Positions 9,011-18,327 are shown, counted from the first letter of the stretch. The stretch: 64,000 nucleotides of DNA from Streptomyces capillispiralis (GCF_007829875.1 NZ_VIWV01000001.1:2946501-3010500), one strand, 5' to 3'. Made by a program: numbers and translations. Notes: a model not told the origin generated them from the sequence alone.

Positions 9011-10390
9011 CTACGAGGTGCCGCCCGGCCCCTTCTTCTCCTGGGACGGCGGCTGCGGCTCCGGGCCGGGCGCCGGCGGGGCCGGGGCGTCCGGCGCCGA
9101 CAGCGCCGTGGCGCCCCGGGGCCGCGGGGACTGGCGTACGGCCGCCTCGTGGGAGAACGCGCGCAGATAGCCGACGACGGTGTTGGTGACCGCGACCAGC
9201 GGTACGGCGACGACCGCGCCGCCGATGCCGGCCACCATGCCGCCGGAGGCGACGGCCAGCACGACCGCGAGCGGATGGACCCGCACCGCGCGGCCCAGGA
9301 TGAACGGCTGGAGGACGTGGCCCTCGATCTGCTGCACCGCCAGCACCACCGCCAGCGTCATCACGCCCGTGAACACGCCCTGGGTGACGAGCGCGACGAC
9401 CACCGCCAGCGCGCCCGACACCACCGCACCCACGAGCGGGATGAACGAGAACAGGAAGATGAAGACGGCCAGCGGCACGGCCATCGGCACGTCGAGGAAG
9501 TAGATGCCGAGGCCGATGAAGATCGCGTCGATCAGGGCGACTATCACCGTCCCGCGCACGTACGCCGTCAGCGTCCGCCACGCGGCCGGCCCCGCACCGG
9601 CGACACCGGGACGGGCGGCGGCGGGGACGAGCTTGAGCGACCACTCCCAGATCCGCTTGCCGTCGTAGAGCAGGAACAGCGTGGAGAAGACCGCCAGCAG
9701 GATGCCGGTGAGCGCCTCCACGACGACGGTGACGCCTTCCAGACCAGCCGAGGTGATCTGCTCGGTGTTGGCGCCGACCGCTTCCCGCAGGTTCTTGGCG
9801 ATCTCGTTGATCTGCTTGTCGGTGACGTGGAACGGGCTGTTGAGCAGCCAGTTGCGCAGTTCGTCGATGCCGTCCTGGATCTGGTTGGAGAGGGTGTCGA
9901 TGTTCTCCATGACCTGCCAGGTCACGAACCAGCCTATGAGGCCGATCACGACGAACCCGAACAGCGCCGTCAGCGCGGTGGCCGGCCCGCGCGGCACCCC
10001 TATGCGGGTCAGCCGGGCCACCGTGGGCTGGAGCAGGGCCGTGATCAGCAGCGCGGCGACGAACGCCAGCACGACCAGCTGGACGGCGCTGATGACCCGC
10101 ATGAGCACCCAGAGCGTGCCGGCCAGCACCAGCAGCCGCCAGCCGGCCTCGGCCGCGACCCGCACCCCCCAGGGCACGGCCTGCGCGGGGTCGGGGCGGG
10201 CCGGGACGACGGCGGCGTACTCGACCTCGGCCGGCGGCGTCACCTGGTCGGGGCGCGCGGCGGGCTCCGGCCCGGGGTCGGCGTCGGGCCGGCGGTCCCG
10301 CTCCACCTCGGCGCGGCGCTCCTCCAACCGCTTGCTGACCTCGGTCAGTCCGGCTCCGACCCGGCCGAGCCACCTTGGCACTCGCGACAT
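9011..10390 (-). CDS. AI-2E family transporter (TqsA/PerM-like permease)
   Basis: A 459-residue membrane protein of the AI-2E/UPF0118 family: a charged N-terminal tail, a pair of helices (SAVQLVVLAFVAALLITALLQ), a large amphipathic middle with NLREAVG, then several helices including the family-typical FIFLFSFIPLVGAVVSG stretch, and a polar Pro-rich tail. Members act as exporters or Na+/H+ antiporters; the autoinducer role applies only to some. The ATG at 10390 follows AGAGGAC by 6 nt and was preferred over an upstream in-frame start lacking a ribosome site. Confidence 0.88.
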   Translation of the reverse strand: MSRVPRWLGRVGAGLTEVSKRLEERRAEVERDRRPDADPGPEPAARPDQVTPPAEVEYAAVVPARPDPAQAVPWGVRVAAEAGWRLLVLAGTLWVLMRVISAVQLVVLAFVAALLITALLQPTVARLTRIGVPRGPATALTALFGFVVIGLIGWFVTWQVMENIDTLSNQIQDGIDELRNWLLNSPFHVTDKQINEIAKNLREAVGANTEQITSAGLEGVTVVVEALTGILLAVFSTLFLLYDGKRIWEWSLKLVPAAARPGVAGAGPAAWRTLTAYVRGTVIVALIDAIFIGLGIYFLDVPMAVPLAVFIFLFSFIPLVGAVVSGALAVVVALVTQGVFTGVMTLAVVLAVQQIEGHVLQPFILGRAVRVHPLAVVLAVASGGMVAGIGGAVVAVPLVAVTNTVVGYLRAFSHEAAVRQSPRPRGATALSAPDAPAPPAPGPEPQPPSQEKKGPGGTS

Positions 10391-10460
10391 GATCCGTCCT
10401 CTTCCCCCGTTTCCTCCCACCACTCCCCCTGGAGTCGTCGGTCAGACCGTACATGGCGCG

Positions 10461-10489
10461 AGCCCCGCACCGTAGGACGGTGCGGGGCT
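10461..10489 (-). terminator. Hairpin downstream of the SLT-like gene
   Basis: AGCCCCGCACCGT (10461-10473) pairs perfectly with ACGGTGCGGGGCT (10477-10489) around a 3-nt loop. It lies 45 bp past the stop of the secreted transglycosylase-like gene and upstream of the AI-2E permease gene, both on the minus strand. Confidence 0.75.
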
Positions 10490-10533
10490 GTGCCGGGGTT
10501 GAGCCGGGCCGGGGCGCGGGGCTCCGGGTACTC

Positions 10534-11232
10534 CTAGTACCAGTTGTTGGCCTGCCAGAAGTTCCAGGCGCCGCACGGGCTGCCGTAGCGGTCGTTCATG
10601 TAGCCCAGGCCCCACTTGATCTGGGTGGCCGGGTTCGTCATCCAGTCGGCTCCGGCGGAGGCCATCTTGGATCCCGGGAGTGCCTGCACGAGGCCGTAGG
10701 CGTCGGAGGTCGGGTTGTCGGCCCGGTAGTTCCAGCTGGACTCGTGGTCCACGATGTTGCTGAAGCACTGGAACTGGTCGGCGGGGACCAGCTGGCGCGC
10801 GAGCGCCTGCACCTCGGCGACCGTGTACGAGCTCTGGACGGCGATCTCGGCGGCTTCGCGGGCCGCGTCGCGGCTGGCGGCGGCCTTGGCCTCCGCGCGC
10901 TCCTTGGCCTCACGCTCCGCCTTCTCGGCGGCTTCCGCCTTCTTCGCGATGGCGGTCTCGGCGGCGGCCTTGCGGGCGGCCTCCTCCGCGTCCTTCTTGG
11001 CGGTCGCGTCCGCGGCGATGGCCATCGTTTCGGCCTGCTGCGTCAGGGACGCGGTCTGCACCTGGGCCTGCTGGCCCGCGGGGATGTCCGCGAGCAGCGT
11101 GGTGCCGCTTGCCGTCGCTTCGGCGTCGTTGGTTTGCGCGGTGCTGCCCGAGGCAACGCCGACGACGCTTCCGACAGCGGTGACCGCGGTGGCCGAGGCC
11201 ACTGCGAATCCCCGGACCGAGATCCGGCTCAC
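10534..11232 (-). CDS. Secreted transglycosylase SLT-like protein
   Basis: A 232-residue exported protein. It has a signal peptide (VSRISVRGFAVASATAV...), an Ala/Lys/Glu-rich helical linker (about residues 75-140, probable coiled coil) and a C-terminal lysozyme-fold domain with the catalytic Glu in DHESSWN, then YGLVQALPGSKMAS and WGLGYMNDRYGSPCGAW. Such proteins cut peptidoglycan glycan strands during growth or sporulation. I chose the GTG at 11232 because GGAAGG lies 7 nt before it. The gene is preceded by about 450 bp of noncoding DNA, so it may have a long leader. Confidence 0.88.
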   Translation of the reverse strand: MSRISVRGFAVASATAVTAVGSVVGVASGSTAQTNDAEATASGTTLLADIPAGQQAQVQTASLTQQAETMAIAADATAKKDAEEAARKAAAETAIAKKAEAAEKAEREAKERAEAKAAASRDAAREAAEIAVQSSYTVAEVQALARQLVPADQFQCFSNIVDHESSWNYRADNPTSDAYGLVQALPGSKMASAGADWMTNPATQIKWGLGYMNDRYGSPCGAWNFWQANNWY

Positions 11233-11683
11233 ACGGTTTCCTTCCAGCATCGCCCGCTTCGGTGACCCTCGCGGACGCAATCGTGCCCCTGACACTGGCC
11301 TCCCCAACTGCGGGTCACGGGAGGCACGGGCCCGGTGGGCAACCCCCGCGAGGGGAGCGCCGCGTGTTACCTCGGGCGGCATACGACGGCGCTATGCAGT
11401 TGGAGCTGTGCTTACTGAGGCGCCGTACCTCCCCCTCTGCCTCGAAGGCGTGGGAGGTACCCCCAGGGGTACACCTGTGTCGTATGCGGGGCCTGACAGG
11501 AATGAGACTCTGCCGTAACCCGACGGCGCGAGGCAATTCCCTGTTGCGTGTGAAAGCTCACATCCCGTTTGGCCCTGGGGATTGCCGGAAATCCGCACAC
11601 ACGCCGACGCCGCCCGGCTAGGCTCTTCGCCTTTCCGGACGGCGCCAACCCATGGGTAACCGGCCCGCGTTGTCACATGGGGG
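11233..11683 (-). other. Long noncoding stretch before the SLT-like gene, with strong hairpins
   Basis: No gene is supported here. Two hairpins stand out: GTACCTCCC...GGGAGGTAC (11425-11460), immediately followed by GTACCCC-CA-GGGGTAC (11457-11472). Nearer the gene, on the minus strand, GTGCC and GCCTCCC arms at about 11294-11335 pair with GGGAGGC and GGCAC. ACCCATGGGT occurs close to the phoH stop. The span could be the long 5' leader of the SLT gene; I looked for a c-di-AMP (ydaO-type) riboswitch and did not find its conserved core. Confidence 0.5.
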
Positions 11684-13009
11684 TCAGATCTGCCCGTCCT
11701 CGAGCATTTCGGTCACAAGGGCGGCGATCTGGGACCTCTCGGACCGCGTCAGGGTGACGTGCGCGAAGAGCGGATGCCCCTTCAGCTTCTCCACCACGGC
11801 GACCACACCGTCGTACCGACCGACCCTCAGATTGTCCCGCTGGGCGACATCGTGGGTCAGCACGACCCGGGAATTCGCCCCGATGCGGGACAGAACGGTC
11901 AGCAGGACGTTGCGCTCCAGCGACTGCGCCTCGTCCACGATGACGAACGCGTCGTGCAGCGAGCGGCCCCGGATGTGGGTGAGCGGCAGGACCTCCAGCA
12001 TGCCGCGCGCGGTGACCTCCTCGATGACCTCCCGGCTGGTGACCGCCGACAGCGTGTCGAACACCGCCTGCGCCCAGGGGCTCATCTTCTCCGCCTCGGT
12101 ACCGGGCAGATAGCCGAGCTCCTGCCCGCCCACCGCGTACAGCGGACGGAAGACCATCACCTTCTGGTGCTGCCGGCGCTCCAGCACCGCCTCCAGGCCC
12201 GCGCACAGCGCCAGCGCCGACTTGCCGGTGCCGGCCCGGCCGCCCATGGACACGATCCCGACGTCCGGGTCGAGCAGCAGGTCGAGCGCGATGCGCTGCT
12301 CGGCGCTGCGGCCCTTGATGCCGAACGCCTCCCGGTCGCCGCGCACCAGCCGCACGTTGCCCTCGGGGGTGACCCGGCCGAGCGCCCTGCCGCGCTCGGA
12401 CTGGAGGGTGAGGCCGGTGTGCACGGGCAGGTGCGCGGCCTCGGGCACATATACGTGCCCTTCCTCGAAGAGGACGTCCACCTGCTCACCGGGCAGGGTC
12501 AGTTCGGACATCCCGGTCCAGCCGGAGGAGTCGGTGATGGCGAGTTCCGCGCGGTACTCCTCGGCGAGGAGGCCGACGGAGGACGCCTTGATCCGGAGCG
12601 GGAGGTCCTTCGACACGACGGTGACGTCGAATCCCTCGGCCTGCAGATTGCGGGCGACCGCGAGGATGCGGGAGTCGTTGTCCCCCAGGCGGTAGCCGCT
12701 GGGCAGCACGCTGGGGTCCGAGTGGTTCAGCTCGACCCGCACGGTCCCGCCGAGGTCCCCGGTCGGAATGGGGGCGTCGAGACGGCCGTACCGCACCCGG
12801 TAGTCGTCCAGCAGGCGCAGTGCCTGCCGGGCGAAGTACCCGAGTTCGGGATGGTTCCGCTTGGCCTCCAGTTCCGTCACCACGACGATGGGGAGCACGA
12901 CCTCGTGCTCGTCGAAGCGGCTCAGGGCGTTCGGGTCGGCCAGCAGGACGCTGGTGTCGAGAACATAGGTGCGCCGGTCTGGCTTGTGGCGCTTTGCGCT
13001 GGTCACCAC
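11684..13009 (-). CDS. PIN-PhoH family protein (PhoH2-like ATPase/nuclease)
   Basis: A 441-residue two-domain protein. An N-terminal PIN nuclease domain ([31 protein letters not shown], with the expected acidic residues) is joined to a C-terminal PhoH ATPase domain with Walker [11 protein letters not shown] and Walker [11 protein letters not shown]. PhoH2 proteins couple RNA unwinding and cleavage, and mycobacterial members sit in toxin-antitoxin-like pairs. No small antitoxin-like ORF lies directly upstream here; the preceding 338 bp look noncoding. The GTG start at 13009 (or the adjacent in-frame GTG at 13006) is likely. Confidence 0.92.
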   Translation of the reverse strand: MVTSAKRHKPDRRTYVLDTSVLLADPNALSRFDEHEVVLPIVVVTELEAKRNHPELGYFARQALRLLDDYRVRYGRLDAPIPTGDLGGTVRVELNHSDPSVLPSGYRLGDNDSRILAVARNLQAEGFDVTVVSKDLPLRIKASSVGLLAEEYRAELAITDSSGWTGMSELTLPGEQVDVLFEEGHVYVPEAAHLPVHTGLTLQSERGRALGRVTPEGNVRLVRGDREAFGIKGRSAEQRIALDLLLDPDVGIVSMGGRAGTGKSALALCAGLEAVLERRQHQKVMVFRPLYAVGGQELGYLPGTEAEKMSPWAQAVFDTLSAVTSREVIEEVTARGMLEVLPLTHIRGRSLHDAFVIVDEAQSLERNVLLTVLSRIGANSRVVLTHDVAQRDNLRVGRYDGVVAVVEKLKGHPLFAHVTLTRSERSQIAALVTEMLEDGQI

Positions 13010-13347
13010 GGAAGGACGTACCCCCTCGGATGAGGTCGGGGAGCGACGGAGTGGAAGCTGGGCCGGGAGGGCGGGAAGATCCCGACCGGTCGACGGCCGC
13101 CCTGCACAGCGGGCCGTGAACCGGCCCTCCGCTGCTTCTTCCGTGCCGTGACCGCACGGTCTTGCTGGTGCAAGGGGCCTCCCGGGCGGACGGCCCCGAG
13201 CCGCCCGCTGAGATCCGACACCCGTGATTCGGGCGTCGACCTGCCTGGCTTATTCCCTTCAACGAGCGCCGCCATGCCACGGCATATGACGGCGCCCCGG
13301 TGAACAGCGCGTGACGACCGGGGCGGAGGAGGGGGGCAGGGGCGCGT
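13010..13347. other. Intergenic region between uppS-like gene and phoH
   Basis: No convincing gene. It should hold the phoH promoter and the 3' end of the isoprenyl transferase transcript. GCCCCGGT (13294-13301) and ACCGGGGC (13317-13324) form an 8-bp stem that may end the isoprenyl transferase transcript. A small ATGCC-ac-GGCAT hairpin sits at about 13274-13285. Confidence 0.5.
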
Positions 13348-14121
13348 TCAGCCGCCGAAGCGCCGGTGGCGGGCGGCGTAGTCGCGCAGCGCGCGCAGGA
13401 AGTCGACCTTGCGGAAGGCCGGCCAGAAGACCTCGCAGAAGTAGTACTCCGAATGCGCGGTCTGCCAGAGCATGAAGCCGGAGAGCCGCTGTTCGCCGCT
13501 GGTGCGGATGACGAGGTCCGGGTCGGGCTGGGCCCGGGTGTAGAGGTGACGCCCGATCATGTCGACGTCGACGGCCTCGGCCAGCTCCTCCAGGGAGGTG
13601 CCCTTCTCCTGGGCGTCGACGAGCATGGACCGCACCGCGTCGGCGATCTCCTGGCGGCCGCCGTAGCCGATGGCGACGTTGACCACTATCCCGTCGACGT
13701 GCGCGGTGGCCTCCTCGGCCTCCTTCAGGGTGGTCTGCATCCCGGAGGGCAGCAGGTCGGGCGTGCCCACGTGGTGGACGCGCCAGCGGCCGTCGGCGGC
13801 GAGGGTGCGCACCACGTCCTCGATGATGCCGAGGAGCGGGACGAGTTCCTCCTTCGGCCGGTCGAAGTTGTCCGTCGACAGCAGCCAGAGGGTGACCACT
13901 TCGACGTCCGTCTCGCTGCACCAGCCGAGGAACTCCTCGATCTTCTCCGCGCCGGCCCGGTGGCCGTGGACGGTGCTGGAACCCGCGGCCTTCGCCCACC
14001 GGCGGTTGCCGTCCATGATGACGCCGATGTGCTTGGGCACCTGAGCGGTGTCCAGGTGGCCTTCCACCCGGCGTGCGTACAGCCTGACCAGCAGGCCCCG
14101 CAGCTTGTCGCGCAGGTTCAC
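13348..14121 (-). CDS. uppS: Isoprenyl transferase (cis-prenyltransferase, UppS family)
   Basis: A 257-residue cis-prenyltransferase that extends allylic diphosphates with isopentenyl diphosphate, probably to make undecaprenyl diphosphate, the lipid carrier for peptidoglycan. The catalytic Asp is in HIGVIMDGNRRWAK; the substrate-binding motifs RTSGEQRLSGFMLWQ and SEYYF are present. The chosen GTG start at 14121 has GGAGGGG about 10 nt upstream; a longer form from 14163 is possible. Streptomycetes carry more than one such gene, so the chain length made by this copy is not certain. Confidence 0.93.
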   Translation of the reverse strand: MNLRDKLRGLLVRLYARRVEGHLDTAQVPKHIGVIMDGNRRWAKAAGSSTVHGHRAGAEKIEEFLGWCSETDVEVVTLWLLSTDNFDRPKEELVPLLGIIEDVVRTLAADGRWRVHHVGTPDLLPSGMQTTLKEAEEATAHVDGIVVNVAIGYGGRQEIADAVRSMLVDAQEKGTSLEELAEAVDVDMIGRHLYTRAQPDPDLVIRTSGEQRLSGFMLWQTAHSEYYFCEVFWPAFRKVDFLRALRDYAARHRRFGG

Positions 14122-14298
14122 GTGATCGTCAGCCCCTCCGTACGGATCGGACAGGCGCGGCACCCCGCCGCGTCGCGCGGCAGCGGCCCGGTCTCGGCCG
14201 CGGGCGGACCCTGTCCGTATGGCGGTCCCCGGGGGCGAAGCCTACCCCCGCCGGGGCGGGGGTCCCCAAAGTCCGGGGTGGCGCGTTTGTCGGCTCTG

Positions 14299-15044
14299 TC
14301 ATCTGTGGTGCGGTGGCACGCCGTTTGCCTGGTGCCGCCGGAACCACTGTCCCGCCGAGCCCTGGCTGAGCGGAACGATGACGGCGATCGCGGCACCGAG
14401 CCAGAGGATGCCGAGCGGCATGCCCTGGCCCGTCGCGCTGAGGCCGAACAGGATCTGGACCGAGGCCAGGACGATGGAGGTGACGCGGACGCCGTTGCCC
14501 GCCTTCGGGTACTGGAACGCCAGGACGCACAGCACCAGGGTGGGCAGGTACGACCCGGCGAACCGGCCCGCGGAGTAGGCGCCGGCCGTGGCGCCGACCA
14601 GGACGGAGAGCAGCAGGCGAGCCCGGTGGCCACGAAGATCACGATCTGGGCGCCGCGCACGGAACCGGGCATGGCGAGCGGGGGGTGGGGCTGGTAGGGG
14701 CCGTAGTACGGCGCGGCGCCCGGCCGGCCGGGGGGCTGGGCGCCGGGCGGGGGGTAGGGGGCGGGGGCGGGGGCGCCGTAGGGGGTGGGGGGCTGGGCGG
14801 GGCCGGGGGGCTGGGCGCCGTAGGGGTGGGGGGCCTGGCCGGGCGGCGGGCCGTACGGGTTGTATGCGCCGGGCTGGTCGTACGCGCCGGGCTGGTCGTA
14901 TGCGCCGGGTGGGCCCGGTGGGCCGTAGTGGCCGGGCTGGGCGGGATGGCTCGGCTGGGCGGGATGACCGTACTGACCTGGCTGGGCGGGATGGCCTGGC
15001 CGGCCGGGGGGCTGGTGAGGTGGTGTCGGATGCTCGTTCGACAT
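14299..15044 (-). pseudogene. Proline-rich membrane protein broken by a single-base frameshift
   Basis: The N-terminal half (from ATG 15044) is a Pro/Gly/Tyr/Gln-rich cytoplasmic region with AYDQPG repeats, leading into SVRGAQIVIFVATGL. The frame then breaks near 14616-14619. In the next frame the protein continues sensibly as LLSVLVGATAGAYSAGRF... with three or four membrane helices, to a stop at 14299. Adding one G to make CTCGGCCTG restores a continuous reading frame. Either the gene is truly broken or the read lost a base in a GC-rich stretch. Whole, it would be a roughly 250-residue protein of the common Streptomyces Pro-rich/4TM type of unknown role. Confidence 0.75.
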
Positions 15045-15111
15045 GCCTGGACTCTAGCCAGGGGGTGTGATGGGGCGGCGCTCGATGGCCCGGCGCGGGG
15101 CGGAGGGCGGG

Positions 15112-15190
15112 CGGCAAGAAAAAACGGGCCGGTCCGTGGGGGGGAGACGGACCGGCCCGAGGGGGGGTTTCCACCATAACCCTTCGTAAG
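15112..15190 (-). ncRNA. Probable 6C small RNA
   Basis: On the minus strand this stretch holds two separate runs of seven C: one in a GGAAACCCCCCCTC context (about 15160-15174) and one in the loop of a perfect 13-bp stem (arms 15126-15138 and 15148-15160). TTTTTT follows at once, giving an intrinsic terminator. Two C-rich loops with the second in the terminator hairpin are the defining features of the actinobacterial 6C RNA family. Such RNAs can pair with G-rich ribosome-binding regions. The 5' end is an estimate. The alternative is simply the terminator of the methyltransferase transcript. Confidence 0.65.
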
Positions 15191-15444
15191 TGATGCTGCG
15201 TGCATTGGCGCGCCACAACTACTCTCCGAAACCGTCCGGCGACGCCCCGATGGCCGTTCAACCCGCGTTTCCGGGGTGTCGCCTGGCTGAAAACCGGCGA
15301 AATACCGTGAAAACAGCGCACGGGAGGGAGCGGAGTGCAGGATGTGGCACCGGCGCGTCGACCTCGTCACACTCTTCCGGCCGTCCCCCCGGACGGGTGA
15401 CCCCGGCGGTGCCTTCCGCTTGACCCGGCGGTGGTACGGCCGGG

Positions 15445-16227
15445 TCAGGACTTGCGGGCGTGGAAGAGGTGACGGGTGCTGTGGGCCACGAAGGCGCCCT
15501 CGGCCTCGATCCGCTCGTGCAGCTCCCGCAGCCGCGGCAGGTACGCCTCGACGGTGAAGCCGGGGACCATCCAGATCACCTTGCGCAGGAAGTGGACGAC
15601 GGCGGCGATGTCGTGGAACTCCACCCGCAGCCGCTCGGCCCGCAGATCGACGATCTCCAGCCCGGCCTCCTCGGCCGCGCGCCGTTCGCGGTCCGGGTGC
15701 CGCGCGTCGCGCCGCGCCTCCGGCTGCGGTCCGAGGAAGTGCTCGACGAGTTCGTACACACTGCTGGGCCCGACGTGCTGGGCGAAGTAGGTGCCACCGT
15801 CCTCCAGCACCCGCGCGATCTCCGCCCAGGGGGCCCGGACCGGGTGCCGGCTGGCGACGAGGTCGAAGGCCCCGTCGGCGAAGGGCAGCGGCGCGTCCTC
15901 GGGCGAGGCGACGACGGCGACGCCGCGGGCCCGCAGCAGGGCGGTGGCCTTGCGGACGTTGGGCGGCCATCCCTCCGTGGCGACGAGGAGGGGCGGCCGC
16001 CGGAGCGCCCGGCCGAGGGCGAAGTCCAGCACCTCCCCTCCCCCGGTCTGGAGGTCGAGGACCGCGCCGGCCTCGCCCAGCCACCCGGCCAGCGCGATGG
16101 CATACCCCCAGGACGGGCGCTCCTCGGTCGCCCGCCCCTCGAACCAGGAGAAGTCCCATCCCTCGGTGGGGACGGAGGCGCCCTCGGCGAGAAGCTCCTC
16201 GAACGTACGCGTCTGTTGGTCGGACAT
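15445..16227 (-). CDS. SAM-dependent methyltransferase (class I)
   Basis: A 260-residue Rossmann-fold methyltransferase. The SAM-binding motif I appears as AVLDLQTGGGEVLDFAL, followed by the acidic motif II at LLVATEGW, motif III at SPEDAPLPFADGAFDLVASRHPV and the usual ARVLEDGGTYFAQHVG stretch. The C-terminal half is the Methyltransf_11/25 cap with basic residues. Substrate unknown. It starts at ATG 16227 and is the first gene of a minus-strand unit that may end at the hairpin at 15126-15160. Confidence 0.88.
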   Translation of the reverse strand: MSDQQTRTFEELLAEGASVPTEGWDFSWFEGRATEERPSWGYAIALAGWLGEAGAVLDLQTGGGEVLDFALGRALRRPPLLVATEGWPPNVRKATALLRARGVAVVASPEDAPLPFADGAFDLVASRHPVRAPWAEIARVLEDGGTYFAQHVGPSSVYELVEHFLGPQPEARRDARHPDRERRAAEEAGLEIVDLRAERLRVEFHDIAAVVHFLRKVIWMVPGFTVEAYLPRLRELHERIEAEGAFVAHSTRHLFHARKS

Positions 16228-16315
16228 GGACCGACCTTGCCTCAACGCGGCGTCGTCTGTCGCTCGGTTATCCGTCGGCACGAGCGCGTGGGAGTCGGTG
16301 TGCGGGGCCGGTGAC

Positions 16316-17191
16316 TCAGGGCACCAGTGGCCGCACTTCCTCCGCGACGAACCGTACGAAGCCCTCGGGGTCCGGCTCGTCGGAGGTCGGCTGGAGGACG
16401 ACCGAGTCGGCACCGGCCTCGGCCAGCCGCTCGACCGCCTCGGCGACGGCACCGGCGTCCCCGGCGACCCCGAGGTCCGTTCGCCCGCCCGCCCCTTCGG
16501 CGGCCAGGTCGGCACGCACCCGCTCGTCGGCGCCGGGCCCCGTGGCGGCGAGCAGGTAGACGACGACCTGGTGCGGGCCGCCGGCGCGCCCCGCCGCGTC
16601 CCGCCCCTCGCCGATGAGCCGGCGTGCGCGGCGCACCTCCTCGGGTGAGGTGGTGCAGGTGAGGATGGTGCCGTCGGCGGCCTCACCGGTGAGCCGCACG
16701 GTACGGGGCCCGGTGGCACCGGCGAGCACGTCGACCGGGCCCGTGGGAGGCCAGTCGAGGGCGACGTCGTCGAGCCGGACGTACCGCCCCTCGGTGGTGA
16801 CCCGCTCCCCGGCCAGCAGGGCGCGCAGCGCGACGAGATGCTCCCGCAGGAGGGTGAGGGGCGACTCGGCGCGCGCCCCGACCTGCCCCATCCAGTCCTG
16901 CACGCCGTGTCCGACGCCCAGGATCGCCCGGCCGGGGAACATACGGTGCAGGGTGGCCGCCTCCATGGCGGTGACGGCGACGTTGCGCAACGGCACGGGC
17001 AGCAGTCCGACCCCGACCCGCACCCGCTCGGTCCACGCCAGCGCGGCCGCGGCGGTCGAGATCCCGCCCTCGCGGAAGCAGTCCTCCCAGAGCCAGAGTT
17101 CGTCCAGCCCCGACGCGTCCGCGAGCCGGGCGACGGAACGGAGACGCTCGGGGGCGAGCTGGGGCCGGAAGACTGCGCCGAGTGTGGTCAT
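16316..17191 (-). CDS. LLM-class F420-dependent oxidoreductase
   Basis: A 291-residue luciferase-like monooxygenase-fold enzyme: RLADASGLDELWLWEDCF at the N-terminus, VRVGVGLLPVPLRNVAVTAMEAATLHRMFPGR and GVGHGVQDWMGQVG in the middle, and a C-terminal TIM-barrel helix EAVERLAEAGADSVVLQPT. These match the actinobacterial F420-using branch, which carries out hydride transfers on diverse substrates. Substrate cannot be deduced. The ATG at 17191 opens directly at MTTLGAVFRPQ. It lies 88 bp upstream of the methyltransferase and could be co-transcribed. Confidence 0.87.
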   Translation of the reverse strand: MTTLGAVFRPQLAPERLRSVARLADASGLDELWLWEDCFREGGISTAAAALAWTERVRVGVGLLPVPLRNVAVTAMEAATLHRMFPGRAILGVGHGVQDWMGQVGARAESPLTLLREHLVALRALLAGERVTTEGRYVRLDDVALDWPPTGPVDVLAGATGPRTVRLTGEAADGTILTCTTSPEEVRRARRLIGEGRDAAGRAGGPHQVVVYLLAATGPGADERVRADLAAEGAGGRTDLGVAGDAGAVAEAVERLAEAGADSVVLQPTSDEPDPEGFVRFVAEEVRPLVP

Positions 17192-17256
17192 GACGGGGGT
17201 CCTACCCGGGGAGGGGTGGGTGGGTAACCCCGGCGGCGGGCGTCGGCGGGGCGGCC

Positions 17257-17295
17257 GCCCCGTCCAGGCCGGGCAGGACCCGGCCCGGACGGGGC
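17257..17295 (-). terminator. Hairpin after the secreted-protein gene
   Basis: GCCCCGTCC-A-GGCCGGG (17257-17273) pairs with CCCGGCC-C-GGACGGGGC (17279-17295) with a single A.C mismatch and a 5-nt loop. It begins just downstream of the minus-strand stop at 17308. Confidence 0.7.
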
Positions 17296-17307
17296 TGTGC
17301 TGGGCTC

Positions 17308-18327
17308 TCAGCGGTTGATGGCCTGGATCTCCTGCACGACGACGTCCTGGGTCGCCCCGAAGTCGCCGTCGGGGAGGTCGCCGCCCGCGCCGCCGGTGCC
17401 CGTCCAGTGGATCTCCCAGGTGACCGTGGCCTGAAGCGGGAAGGAGCCGTCGCCCGAGGAGCGCAGGTACTTCACCCCGCACGGCGGCGTCCGGTCAGCG
17501 TTGCCCTTCGCGTAGGGCTCGCCGATCCGGCCGTCGTCGATCGCGCAGACACCCGAGGCCGGGTACGTCTCCGCATCCGGGGTGCCCGGCTTGATCTGCA
17601 GCGAGACCGGCTCGGCCGTGGCGGTCGCCTGGATGCCGATCGTCGGCACCGACGCGGTGACCGAGACCGGCTTGAACTCCGCGCCGTCCAGCCACGCCCA
17701 GGTCGGCAGGTTCACCTTGGTCGCCTCCGCCGGGGCCAGGGTCACCTCGGTGCCGGGGACGCGGATCTCCGCGTAGGCGAGTTCGGCGAGGACCTCGGGG
17801 GTCACGGCGTTCTCGATGTCGGCGGGCGGGGGGTCGCCCTCGTCCACCCAGAAGTAGTCCTTGTCGCAGGCGTCCCAGCCAGGCGGGTAACTCTCGTTGA
17901 CGTACGAGCCCCACCAGTAGCCTTTGCCGGACTTGTCCTTGTTGAACCCCTTCTTCTCGTCGTCGGCGTTGTACTTCTTGCGCTGCTCGGCGTCCCACTC
18001 GTACCCCGTGGAGCCGGCTTCCCAGATCGGCTCCAGGTACTTCTGCAACTGCTCGGGGGTGTACTTGGGGGCGTACCAGCAGGCCGGGGGCGTCCATGAC
18101 GTGGACGAGGTCAGGGCACCCGCGGAACCGCCGCTGCCGTTCTTCGAACGGTCGAAGACGATGCCGCCGACGGTCACGGAGACGGTGCCGTCGGCGCCGG
18201 TGTCGGCGGTCTGCTGCGTCCCGCCGTCGGTGCCGCCGAACCCCTTCTCCGCGTTCGCGGGCGTCGCGGCGGCCAGGATCAGCGTGCCGACCGCGAGGGG
18301 AAGGAGCAGGCGTTTGTTCCGGATCAC
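17308..18327 (-). CDS. Secreted protein of unknown function, coupled to the upstream lipoprotein
   Basis: A 339-residue exported protein with a cleavable signal peptide (NKRLLLPLAVGTLILAAATPANA). The mature part is rich in Trp, Tyr and Asp, with a middle patch of Lys/Asp-rich and aromatic residues (DKSGKGYWWGSYVNESYPPGWDAC) and several cysteines likely to form disulfides. Its GTG start overlaps the lipoprotein stop (GTGA), so both are co-translated and probably act together outside the cell. I do not recognise a family with confidence. Confidence 0.8.
   Translation of the reverse strand: MIRNKRLLLPLAVGTLILAAATPANAEKGFGGTDGGTQQTADTGADGTVSVTVGGIVFDRSKNGSGGSAGALTSSTSWTPPACWYAPKYTPEQLQKYLEPIWEAGSTGYEWDAEQRKKYNADDEKKGFNKDKSGKGYWWGSYVNESYPPGWDACDKDYFWVDEGDPPPADIENAVTPEVLAELAYAEIRVPGTEVTLAPAEATKVNLPTWAWLDGAEFKPVSVTASVPTIGIQATATAEPVSLQIKPGTPDAETYPASGVCAIDDGRIGEPYAKGNADRTPPCGVKYLRSSGDGSFPLQATVTWEIHWTGTGGAGGDLPDGDFGATQDVVVQEIQAINR

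Noticed and set aside
11233-11683. c-di-AMP (ydaO-type) riboswitch before the SLT-like gene
   Set aside because: Long leader and hydrolase-like target are suggestive, but the conserved core elements of the riboswitch could not be found by eye.
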